Origin: Pseudomonas haemolytica
GTDB taxonomy: Bacteria; Pseudomonadota; Gammaproteobacteria; Pseudomonadales; Pseudomonadaceae
Length of the DNA: 64,000 bases
Assembly: GCF_009659625.1 (NCBI RefSeq)
Contig: NZ_VOIW01000001.1
Span: forward strand, 1,054,001 to 1,118,000
Direction of reading: 5' to 3'
The translations under genes and the position numbers were made by a program. Shown here piece after piece: positions 37,422-45,400 of this stretch. A model generated the notes under the pieces. It was not told the origin of the DNA. It did not search any database and saw nothing but the letters and a program-made list of their open reading frames with translations. The stretch's first letter is position 1, and each line of letters begins with the position of its first letter.

Positions 37422-37700
37422 ATGAAAGCCTGGATGTGTGTGCCTGTGATCGTGCTGGCCTTGGCCGGCTGTGCCGGCAAAACTGCCTACCGCGACAGCT
37501 GCGGTTCGCAACTGGATGCCGCCTGGAAAGAACTCGATCTGGCCAAGGCTGAAGGCTTCGCTGGTACCGTGAGTTACTCCAAGGCATTGTCATTGTTGAC
37601 CGGCGCCAAGACCCAGCAGCAATTCGAAGCGTTTGAAGGCTGCTCCAACAAAGCCGAGAAGGCGCGGTTCTATATTCGTGAGTCTCGCGCCGGGCGTTGA
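37422..37700 (+). CDS. Small predicted lipoprotein
   Basis: 92 residues from ATG 37422 (GAGG nine bases upstream). Lipoprotein signal MKAWMCVPVIVLALAGC with the lipobox LAGC. The mature part has two further Cys (SCGSQ and EGCSN) and reads as a helical, charged domain (LDAAWKELDLAKAEGF, YSKALSLLTGAKTQQQFEAF), suggestive of a tetratricopeptide-like helical pair. Conserved hypothetical type. It is transcribed away from the patatin gene and 44 bases ahead of the CHAD gene, with which it may form a unit. Confidence 0.8.
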   Translation: MKAWMCVPVIVLALAGCAGKTAYRDSCGSQLDAAWKELDLAKAEGFAGTVSYSKALSLLTGAKTQQQFEAFEGCSNKAEKARFYIRESRAGR

Positions 37701-37744
37701 CCTGTAGCGGCGAGTAGGATTATTCATCGGAGAGTGAGGGCAGG

Positions 37745-38506
37745 ATGTCAGCGTTGGTCAATCAGTTAGTCGCTCAGGTCATAGGCCTGGAAGTAGGGTT
37801 ACTGAGCTGCCAGGCTCGCCTCGCCGCCGTCACTGACGATGAAGCGCTGCATGATTTGCGCACCACCGTGCGTCGCCTGCGCAGCCTGTTGCGCCCTCTG
37901 CGCGGGCTGCCCGGTGTCGAGCAACTTGAGTTGGCTGCCAGCACGGTCGGCCAACTGACCACGCCGCTGCGTGACCGAGAGGTCCTGGCGGCGTATTTGC
38001 ATCAGCACGGTTATCACGACGCGGCTGGTCGGCGCCTGCGCCTGCAGCCCGAGGCTTACCGCCAAGTGGCGCAAAGCCCGGAGCTGGCGCACTTGTTGCT
38101 GATCCTGGATGCCTTCCCACGGTTTATCCGCGCGGCCCAGCACCAGAAGTTGCTCAAGGGCCTGCGCCCGCGCATCGAGAAGCGCCTGGCCAAGCAATGG
38201 CAGAAACTCGACGACGCTTTGAAGGATCCTGATCATGATCGCCACCGACTGCGCTTGCTGATCAAGCGGGTGCGCTATGCCGCCGAGGCTTACCCCGAGC
38301 TGGACAAGTTGCCCCCCAACGCGATGTCGCGATTGAAGAAAGCCCAGAGTGCCCTGGGTGACTGGCATGACTGTTGGCAATGGTTGGCCCAGGCCGGGCA
38401 CCAGCCGGACCTGCAACCTTGCGTAGCGGTATGGCATCGCACCATGCTCAAGGCGCAAGGCCAGGCCGACCGTGTGCTGGACAAACTCAGCGCCGATTGT
38501 TTTTAA
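37745..38506 (+). CDS. CHAD-domain protein
   Basis: 253 residues, all-helical. Conserved histidine and basic residues expected for CHAD are visible: DDEALHDLRTTVRRLRSLLR, DHDRHRLRLLIKRVRYAAE and LGDWHDCWQWLA. CHAD domains bind inorganic polyphosphate through the basic channel between two four-helix bundles. No CYTH triphosphatase domain is fused or adjacent. Expected location: polyphosphate granules or nucleoid. Role inferred from family. Confidence 0.9.
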   Translation: MSALVNQLVAQVIGLEVGLLSCQARLAAVTDDEALHDLRTTVRRLRSLLRPLRGLPGVEQLELAASTVGQLTTPLRDREVLAAYLHQHGYHDAAGRRLRLQPEAYRQVAQSPELAHLLLILDAFPRFIRAAQHQKLLKGLRPRIEKRLAKQWQKLDDALKDPDHDRHRLRLLIKRVRYAAEAYPELDKLPPNAMSRLKKAQSALGDWHDCWQWLAQAGHQPDLQPCVAVWHRTMLKAQGQADRVLDKLSADCF

Positions 38507-38596
38507 CCCGGTCCGGCTTTTGGCCGGAATAGGCGCTGTGCCTGCTTAGCTCGATGGTTAAGATCCCCCCATCGATTTTCTTGATGTGAGGTCGCC

Positions 38597-39394
38597 ATGC
38601 GCTTTAGTGATTTGCTCGACGCTGCCCGTAGCAACCCGCTGGATGTCACCATCCCCGCCGAATGGGCTCAGGGCCGTGCCACCTTTGGTGGCCTGGTCGC
38701 CGCCCTGCAATACGAGGCCTTGCGCGCCCAAGTGTCGGCGGATCGCCCCCTGCGCTCCCTGGCCATCACCTTTGTCGGCCCGGTAGCGCCGGATGTGCCC
38801 GCCAGTTATCAAGTCGAAGTGTTGCGCGAAGGCAAGGCAGTCAGCCAGTTGCTCGGTCGCGTGGTACAGAACGGCGAAGTGGCGACGCTGGTCCAGGCCA
38901 GCTTCGGCGCGCCTCGATCATCGGAAACTGACGTGGCGAGCGAACCGCCGCCGCTGTTCAAACATTGGGATGAGTGCCAGGAACTGCCCTATATCAAGGG
39001 CGTCACCCCCGAATTCATGCGCCATCTGGCGATGCGCTGGAGCGTCGGCGGCCTGCCGTTTACCGGCAATAAATCCCGCGACATGGGTGGCTGGGTGCGG
39101 TTGCGCGGAGATGTGAAAGAAGAGCCGCTCACCGAGGCGCATATCCTCGCATTGGTCGACGCCTGGCCGCCGGCCTTGCTGCCACACCTGAAAAAGCCCG
39201 CACCGGGCAGCACGTTGACGTGGACTATCGAGTTCATCCAGCCGCTGCAAGACCTGACCACCCTCGACTGGTGCCAGTACCACGTCAACATCGAGCACGC
39301 CCGCGATGGCTACGGCCATGCGGCTGCTGCGCTGTGGAGCCCGACCGGCGAGTTGATTGCCCTCAGCCGCCAGACCGTGGTGGTGTTCGCCTGA
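38597..39394 (+). CDS. Acyl-CoA thioesterase-like double hot-dog protein
   Basis: 265 residues. The N-terminal hot-dog domain opens with WAQGRATFGGLVAALQYEAL, a thioesterase-superfamily motif of the TesB/4HBT_3 group. The second hot-dog (about 135-265) has WTIEFIQPL and HARDGYGHAAAALWSPTG near the end. It likely hydrolyses acyl-CoA esters in the cytoplasm; chain-length preference is unknown. Monocistronic, 90 bases after the CHAD gene. Convergent with the Mpo1-like gene, only three bases apart. Confidence 0.85.
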   Translation: MRFSDLLDAARSNPLDVTIPAEWAQGRATFGGLVAALQYEALRAQVSADRPLRSLAITFVGPVAPDVPASYQVEVLREGKAVSQLLGRVVQNGEVATLVQASFGAPRSSETDVASEPPPLFKHWDECQELPYIKGVTPEFMRHLAMRWSVGGLPFTGNKSRDMGGWVRLRGDVKEEPLTEAHILALVDAWPPALLPHLKKPAPGSTLTWTIEFIQPLQDLTTLDWCQYHVNIEHARDGYGHAAAALWSPTGELIALSRQTVVVFA

Positions 39395-39397
39395 GCC

Positions 39398-39760
39398 TCA
39401 GTGCCGGTGACGCTGGCGCCAGGCGCGCCACCAGCCACCGCTCAACACAAAGCGCGGGAAGGTCACGAACTGCTCGACCACCAGGCGTTGCACCGCATCT
39501 TTACGGTCACTGAACGGCTCACTGGCCTGGGCTTCCAGGCTATGGCCGTGACGCTGCAACGCCAGGCCTGCCACGATACCAACCACGCCGACGGCGAAGC
39601 TGGCCAGGCTCAGGCTGAACACTCCCGAAACGATCAGCAGGAAGCCGACGATAAACAGCGGCACGGCAATCAGGTGCAACGCCAGGTTGGTCGGGTGCTG
39701 ATGGTTTTGTGGGTAGTGACGCCATTGCCAGGCGGGGAGATTGGGGTGACGTTTGCCCAT
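39398..39760 (-). CDS. Mpo1-like (DUF962) membrane protein
   Basis: 120 residues with two membrane helices (about 27-67). HPTNLALHLIAVPLFIVGF and LALQRHGHSLEAQ, with conserved His residues, match the DUF962/Mpo1-like family. The yeast member is an iron-dependent dioxygenase for 2-hydroxy fatty acids. Whether the bacterial protein has this activity is not known. The next gene upstream on the same strand is the last Imm50-like gene, 114 bases away. Confidence 0.8.
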   Translation of the reverse strand: MGKRHPNLPAWQWRHYPQNHQHPTNLALHLIAVPLFIVGFLLIVSGVFSLSLASFAVGVVGIVAGLALQRHGHSLEAQASEPFSDRKDAVQRLVVEQFVTFPRFVLSGGWWRAWRQRHRH

Positions 39761-39874
39761 GGTGGTGAATCCTCTGTCCGTTGAAATGACTTGGACAGAG
39801 TTTAGGTTGAGGTGAGCAGGGTGGCGAATTGGGCCTGGCTATGGGGCTCATAGCCCCGCTTTTGTAACGCTTGT

Positions 39875-40279
39875 TTAACAGCAGGCAGAGTCAGGATCGT
39901 TAATGTAGACAGAGGGCCCGCACAAGGACGGATATTTGGTTTTAAATTCGATCAACGAGTCTGCTGACTCAGCTCTGGCGAGAAAAAAATCATCTTGTTT
40001 TTGTACAGTCATATGCAAACTATTGAGAGTGGGGATGTTTTTTATAATTACATCACTTAGCTCACCACAGCTAAGGCCAATACGGCAAGTGTTGAACCCT
40101 TCTGAGGTCCACTTTTCGGGTGGTTTATCTGGGATCTCAGGTATGTCAAATGCCAGGGTTATATGAGACCTGTGGTTGTCTATATCGATAGAAAATAAAA
40201 CTATCTCCCCAATTGGGATCGGCATGGAGAAAACTTTATTGAAAAAAATGCTTCTGTCGAAGTCATTCCAAAATTTCAT
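39875..40279 (-). CDS. Imm50-like immunity protein, copy C
   Basis: 134 residues. Shares with copies A and B the N-terminus (NDFDRSIFFNKVFSMPI), a FDIPEIPDKPPEKW block, an N-TCRIGLSCGEL segment and the end GPSVYINDPD. PPEKW and the preceding FDIPE pattern are what I recall of the Imm50 family of polymorphic-toxin immunity proteins. Cytosolic. Its ATG overlaps the stop of the displaced toxin-tip frame upstream (ATGA), the arrangement of a toxin-immunity pair. AT-rich compared with the flanks. Confidence 0.78.
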   Translation of the reverse strand: MKFWNDFDRSIFFNKVFSMPIPIGEIVLFSIDIDNHRSHITLAFDIPEIPDKPPEKWTSEGFNTCRIGLSCGELSDVIIKNIPTLNSLHMTVQKQDDFFLARAESADSLIEFKTKYPSLCGPSVYINDPDSACC

Positions 40280-40539
40280 TTTTCACCTCGAAAATTATAG
40301 TGGTCTTTTGCATCCTTTAGCTTCCCGTGACGTGTGTTTCCAATTGGGCGTAAATTAAAATGGGCTTCCTGATCTCCGATGCCTCCGGGCGCTCCAAATT
40401 TATGTCCTGCGCTGTGCTCTTGGATAACAACTCTCTGACTGTTCTCGCGAGTGAACTCGTACTTGCTCGTGAGGAACTCGCTATAGCATTCATAGAAACG
40501 GTTGCGTAAATCACGTTTTTGATTTTTATAGAGTATTGT
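40276..40539 (-). pseudogene. Displaced toxin tip C (intact C-terminal module, no start codon)
   Basis: An 87-codon frame on the minus strand ending in TGA that overlaps the Imm50 copy C start. It begins inside the 3' end of Imm50 copy B without a start codon or SD. Readable core: VVIQEHSAGHKFGAPGGIGD, then HFNLRPIGNTRHGKLKDAKD and HYNFRGEK. The pattern G-H-K-F...H-F-N-x-R-P...K-D-H-Y-x-F is typical of the small C-terminal tips of RHS toxins; I do not assign a family. No RHS core precedes it, so it is an orphan tip that would need recombination to become part of an RHS protein. Confidence 0.72.
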
Positions 40540-40951
40540 CTGCCCAGTTATGGTCTCCTGGTTCGGGGCTATTTATATAAACTGTCGGCCCCTTCATGGA
40601 AAGCCACTTGGCTTTGAGTTCCATAGAAGCGTTTTTTGAATTTGCGCTGAGAAAGAAGTACCCATTTTCTCGCTTTATATTTATTCTGAAAATATCCCTG
40701 CGCGGGAGATTTACTATTTTTAAGTTGCTAATTTCGGAACAGCTCAGTGCAATTCTGCACGTGTTATATCCTTTGTTCTTCCATTTTTCAGGCAGCACAT
40801 CAGGGAAATCTGGTATGTCAAAACCTATTCCAAAAGAGGGTTGGTCATTTTCTATTCCCAGTGAATGAATGTAAGCTTTCCCGATTTCAATAGGCTGACT
40901 GAATATTTTGTTGAAAAAGATAGAGCCATCCAGATCATTCCAGTTTTTCAT
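40526..40951 (-). CDS. Imm50-like immunity protein, copy B
   Basis: 141 residues, clear paralogue of copies A and C: NDLDGSIFFNKIFSQPIEIG, FDIPDFPDVLPEKW, CRIALSCSEI, GPTVYINSPE. Its start overlaps the stop of a decayed toxin-tip remnant (40948-41031). Its last bases overlap the open frame of tip C. Presumably protects against the toxin variant once encoded before it. No membrane segment or signal. Confidence 0.78.
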   Translation of the reverse strand: MKNWNDLDGSIFFNKIFSQPIEIGKAYIHSLGIENDQPSFGIGFDIPDFPDVLPEKWKNKGYNTCRIALSCSEISNLKIVNLPRRDIFRINIKRENGYFFLSANSKNASMELKAKWLSMKGPTVYINSPEPGDHNWADNTL

Positions 40952-41031
40952 TTTTTATCCTTGAATACATAATGGTCTTTTATTCTTGGTGCCTTACCGA
41001 TGTAAGGGGGCGGATGTATTAAAACTGTATT
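40948..41031 (-). pseudogene. Displaced toxin tip B (short C-terminal remnant)
   Basis: The last residues of the frame read IGKAPRIKDHYVFKDKK then stop, aligning with the end of tip C (HGKLKDAKDHYNFRGEK). The stop codon overlaps the ATG of Imm50 copy B in the same ATGA arrangement. Upstream the frame is broken by stops, and only fragments such as FNTSAP appear in another frame, so the module is decayed. Confidence 0.6.
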
Positions 41032-41102
41032 TCTTTTTCAAGGTGGATTGTTGGTATGGCACGCATGGATCTGTCTCTGCGAGTCGTAATCATGTTTTTG
41101 TA

Positions 41103-41510
41103 TTATTTGAAGTAGTAGTCGTCCGGTCCATTGATGTAAACAGTGGGTTCGGTAATTGAAATGAATTTTGTATTGAATTTGATGGAGGCGCTGTCGCTGA
41201 TGGCTTCGAATGTGAAGTAGTCATTTTCTCTATTGATTTGTACCGTGAACACCTCATGTACAGGGAGATTTAAGATTTTTAGGTCTTTAATATCATTGCA
41301 AGTGATACCAGTTCTGCACATGTTGTACTCTGTGCTTTTCCATTTTTCAGGTAAATTGTCTGGGAATTCGGGTATGTCGAAATCCATGGAAATACTAGGT
41401 TGGTCATTTTCTATCGTAAAAGAAAAAAGCGCTATCTTTCCAATTTCGACAGGATAGCTGAAGATTTTGCTAAGGAATATGCTTCCATCTAATTCGTTCC
41501 AGTGCTTCAT
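41103..41510 (-). CDS. Imm50-like immunity protein, copy A
   Basis: 135 residues: NELDGSIFLSKIFSYPVEIG, FDIPEFPDNLPEKW, CRTGITCNDI, EPTVYINGPD. SD CAGGAAATA before the ATG. Unlike copies B and C, no stop codon separates it from the toxin-tip frame upstream, so the tip remnant is in frame with it. First of the three Imm50 paralogues in transcription order after the RHS gene and its own immunity gene. Confidence 0.78.
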   Translation of the reverse strand: MKHWNELDGSIFLSKIFSYPVEIGKIALFSFTIENDQPSISMDFDIPEFPDNLPEKWKSTEYNMCRTGITCNDIKDLKILNLPVHEVFTVQINRENDYFTFEAISDSASIKFNTKFISITEPTVYINGPDDYYFK

Positions 41511-41747
41511 ATTATTTCCTGAATAGATATTTTTTGCGTCTTCAAGATAACCTTATCGAGGCTTTTTAATGGGTCTTAAGTTGAAGCGTGATGAGTGATC
41601 CACAATGCCATCTGCTTTCCAAAATTTATGGCCTGCTGAGTAGTCTTGGATAAAAATGTTTGAACCGTTTGATCTCGTAAATTGATAAATTTTTGTGTCA
41701 ATAGATCTGTCGGGTAATTCCGGTCGTTGCCGGATTTGGCTCAAAGA
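41511..41747 (-). pseudogene. Displaced toxin tip A with in-frame stop
   Basis: The frame reads IYQFTRSNGSNIFIQDYSAG, HKF, ..., RFNLRPIKKPR, then TAA at 41553-41555, then GYLEDAKNIYSGNN and straight into the Imm50 copy A ATG. It aligns with tip C over its length (YEFTREN..., QEHSAGHKF, HFNLRPI, LKDAKDHYNF). The TAA truncates the module, and the terminal stop before the immunity gene is lost. No RHS core upstream in this frame; a stop lies at 41748-41750. Confidence 0.7.
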
Positions 41748-41791
41748 CTAGGGGTGCCTTACTAATCATTTCTTAAAAGTACCCACTGTTG

Positions 41792-42424
41792 TCATATGCG
41801 TTCAACGCTGTAACCGCTTGCAACGACTGCAAGAACAGTCTCACCACTGCCAGACTTGAAAAAGTAAGTTGTAACTTTTTCATTTGGGTCAATACACACG
41901 TTCTTCTGTGAAAGAGTAGAGGCTTTTTCCTCATGCATATCGCATACTTCACTACCCGCTGGGCTTAATCCGTGAAAGGCAATTAATCTGTGGAAGGTAA
42001 TCAGGAAAAGTTGTTCTTGCTGGTCCGTAAAGACCATTAATAGCTCATCTCGTTTAGCGGTTAGTTGATCGATGACTCCATCTGAGAAAGAGAAGTTTTC
42101 TGCGTTGTAATGATTTCTTTCTGTTGATGCTGGCTTCCAGAATTTCAAGTCTAGGAAATATCTTTCCATGTCATCCATATCATCGTCGCCGATAGAGTCG
42201 TCAAAATGATGAGAAATTATCGTGCGAACTCTTGCAAGACGTTTTGTGACCTCGCAGTTGTCGATGAAGTCAGTGGTTGTTCTTCTATACTCTTCCACCG
42301 CGCCAGGTTTGTCAGCATAAAAGCTGCCAATTTTGTGAAGGGATATCAATACGAATTCAATTTCTTTCAATGCTTCAAGCGCTTCTTCGCCTGCAAGTAC
42401 TATTTCTTTATTTTTCTCTAGCAT
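41792..42424 (-). CDS. Candidate immunity protein for the RHS ADP-ribosyltransferase-like tip
   Basis: 210 residues, no signal peptide or membrane segment, acidic (for example DDSIGDDDMDDMERY). Its ATG overlaps the RHS stop by one base (TAATG), the tight coupling usual for a toxin and its immunity gene. No family recognised. The N-terminal half looks helical; the C-terminal half contains LFLITFHRLIAFHGL and FFKSGSGETVLAVVASGY, more strand-like. Function as immunity is inferred only from position and composition. Confidence 0.72.
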   Translation of the reverse strand: MLEKNKEIVLAGEEALEALKEIEFVLISLHKIGSFYADKPGAVEEYRRTTTDFIDNCEVTKRLARVRTIISHHFDDSIGDDDMDDMERYFLDLKFWKPASTERNHYNAENFSFSDGVIDQLTAKRDELLMVFTDQQEQLFLITFHRLIAFHGLSPAGSEVCDMHEEKASTLSQKNVCIDPNEKVTTYFFKSGSGETVLAVVASGYSVERI

Positions 42425-45400
42425 TACTTTCTTCTCGTGAACTTAGGGTTGTTTATTTCTAAATTCCCTCTTACGGTTAGCTCCATGACGTTATACCTAG
42501 GGTTTTTCACCCATTCTAATCTTGATTCAGGTACATCCATCTCAATGTAGTCTCGGCCCTTGCTTTTTTCGATTTGGTATTTGTCTTGGGCATCGACAGG
42601 ACTAAGTATCTTGTTTTTCGCAGGCTCGAGATACACTCTATTGTTATCTTGAGCCAATATCACGCCATCTTTTTCAATTCCTTTCGATCCTTTCCTGTTT
42701 GTGTAGTGCCTAACCCGAACCGTTCTCTCTGGCGTTGAGGCTGGTGCGGGCAGCGTTGGCTCGCCGTTGTTAGCTTTCGCGTGTTTTGTCGAATCATCGA
42801 CATTATGAGTTGGTTTGCAGCCATCCCTGCCAGGACACGAGTTCAACCCCAGCGGATCCACCCACCCCGTGGGATTGGGCACATACCGGTACCCGTTGAT
42901 CCCACCTGCCAACTTCACCGGGTCCGGCGTCAGGTAACGACCAATATCCGGATTGTAGTAGCGATGGCGGTTGTAGTGCAGCCCGCTTTCTTGGTCGAAA
43001 TACTGCCCCTGGAAACGCAGCGGATTGTCGATTTTGCCTACGTCGAGCCGGGCAATCTGGCCGTAGGCGCGGTAGTGGGCGGACCAGACGATTTCGCCTT
43101 CGGGAGTGGTGAGTTCTTGCGGTGTGCCGAGGTGGTCGAGTTGGTAGTGGTAGGGCGTGGTGCCCTTTGGGCCATAGCCTTCCAGCAGTGCCAATGGGCG
43201 GAAGCTGTTCGGCTCGTAGATGTAGCTGCGATGACAGTCCGCATGGTGTTCGGCAATCAGTTTGTCGCCTTGCCAGAAAAATTCCGTGGTTTTGTCATCT
43301 ACGGTCTTGCTGATGCGCCGCCCAAACGGGTCATAGCGGTAACTGGCGGTTTCGCCGTTCGGCTTTGTGATGCTGATTAACCGATGCAGGCAGTCGTAGC
43401 GGTATTCAGTGACGAGTTGATGGCCCTTGCCGCGCCGTTCGCGGCTGAGGTTGCCGAAGGCGTCATAGTCGTAATGGCGGTCGCCTTGGATCACCAGGCG
43501 GTTAGCGGCAACGATGTCCGGGCCGGGGCGATCTTGCATGAGCAGGTTGCCCGCCGGGTTGTGGCCGAAGCGTTCCTGCACGTCCTGCGAATGATTAGCA
43601 CGGGTCAGGCGGGCGAGCGGGTCGTAACGGTAGTCGTGCTGGCCTTTACGGGTGTCGAGCAGGCGGGTGAGGTTGCCGCTTTTGTCGTAGTCGTATTGGC
43701 GTTGATAGAGGTGGTTTTGCTGTTGGGTAACCGCGTGGGCGTGCAGGCGGTTCTGGTCGTCGTAGTGGTAGTGGCTGAGGAGTTGGCCTTGCTGGCGCTG
43801 ATGTTCGCGACCGCTGTGGAATAGATGCGAGGTGAGCTCTTCACCGTTGAGTTCGACGGTGGCGAGTTGGCCGCCTTTGTCATGGTTGAAGGTGAGGCGG
43901 TTGTTGTCCGGCAGGCGCAGGTTTTTCAGTTGGCCGCAGGCGTCGTAGCCGTAGCGCAAGGTGCCCCAGCCTTGGTGTTCGGCGGTGAGACGGTTTTGAC
44001 GGTCGTACTCGTAGGCTAACGCCCAGTGGCCATCCTCGACGTTGAGGAGATTGCCTTGGCGGTCGTAGGCATAGTCGACAACGCTGTTATCGGGCAGGGT
44101 TTTTCGTACGAGGCGTCCGGCGTGGTCTCGCTCGTAGCAGGTGAGTAGCTGGCTGCCGTCGTCGCCGTATTCGGTCTTTTCCTGCAGGTTGCCGTTGAGG
44201 TCGTAGGCATACGCGGTGCGCTGACCGTCGAAGCCGGTTTCCTGCTGGATCAGGCTGTTGGGGTGGTAGTCGAGTTGGTAGGTTTCGCCGACTTCGTTTT
44301 CGATCTCGGTCAGCAGTAACCGAACATTGTCGTAGCGGTACTTGACCTGGGTGCCGTCGGCGTTGATGCGGCGGCTGATCAGGTGCAGACCATCGGCGTA
44401 TTCGTAGCGGGTGACGTGGCCGAGTTCGTCGCGTTCGGCGATGATTTTTCCGTAGGGGTTGTAGCTGAATTCCCGGAAAGCACCGCCTGGCAAGACGAGA
44501 CGAATCAATCGACCAACGCTGTCCCATTGATACTGGGTCAGCGCGCCATGTTCATCCTCACGGGCAATCTGCCGTCCAAGGTCGTCATAGCGATAGCGCT
44601 TAACCCCGCCATTGGGCAGTTGTTCTTCAACGAGCTGTCCACGCTCATTCCACACTAACCGATGACAACTGTGATCCGGGTACCAAACCCCGGTCAGTTG
44701 CCCATGTTTGTTGTAGCTGTAGTCGGTCGCGTTGCCATCCGGGTCAATCTTGCGGGTGACATCGCCCTGATCATTACGCTCGTATTTCCAGACCGCCTCG
44801 CCACGCCGTACAACCCGTACGAAGCCGTTGTCATGCTCGTAGGACGTCGGCTCATCATCCCCCGGAAACAACGCCACCAAGCGCCCAGCTTCGTCGTACT
44901 GATACGCCGTCACCGCCCCCAGCGGGTCTTGCTCGACGGTTAGCCGGCCTTTTTCATCGTAGGATTTGAAGTGCTGGGCGCCGTCCGGATCAATCCGCTG
45001 CACCAGCCGCGCCCGGTCGTCATGGACATACACTTCCTGGCTGCCGTCGGCGTTATGCACGGTGACGCGGCCGTCATCGCCCCAGGCATAGCGCGTGTCC
45101 ATCTGCGAAAAACTCGCCCAATGCCGGACACAGCGAGCCGCCTTGCCGGAGCCTTCCCACGCCCAAAAGAAACTCGCCCCACCGGCCAACTGTCGCTCAA
45201 CAATGACGTGCTGATCGTCGTACCGATAACCCTCGCTCTCACCGACGGCATTGGTCGCGCAAACCAGTCGTCCATCTTCGTCATAGGCGTAGGAAACAAC
45301 GTTCTGCTCGGTCACCCAGACGTAGGGCTCACGCCCTTTTGCGCGATGAACCTGGTAGTCCACCGCGACGATGCGATCCAGTTCATAGCGCAACAAAAGC

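Noticed and set aside
39843..39857. GGGGCT-CAT-AGCCCC hairpin after the last Imm50-like gene
   Set aside because: Stable stem but no T run in the minus-strand direction in which the immunity genes are transcribed; termination cannot be claimed.
40317..40514. 65-codon minus-strand frame between Imm50 copies B and C
   Set aside because: It is out of frame with the readable toxin-tip sequence at 40276-40539, and its translation (Ser/Ala-rich) has no features.
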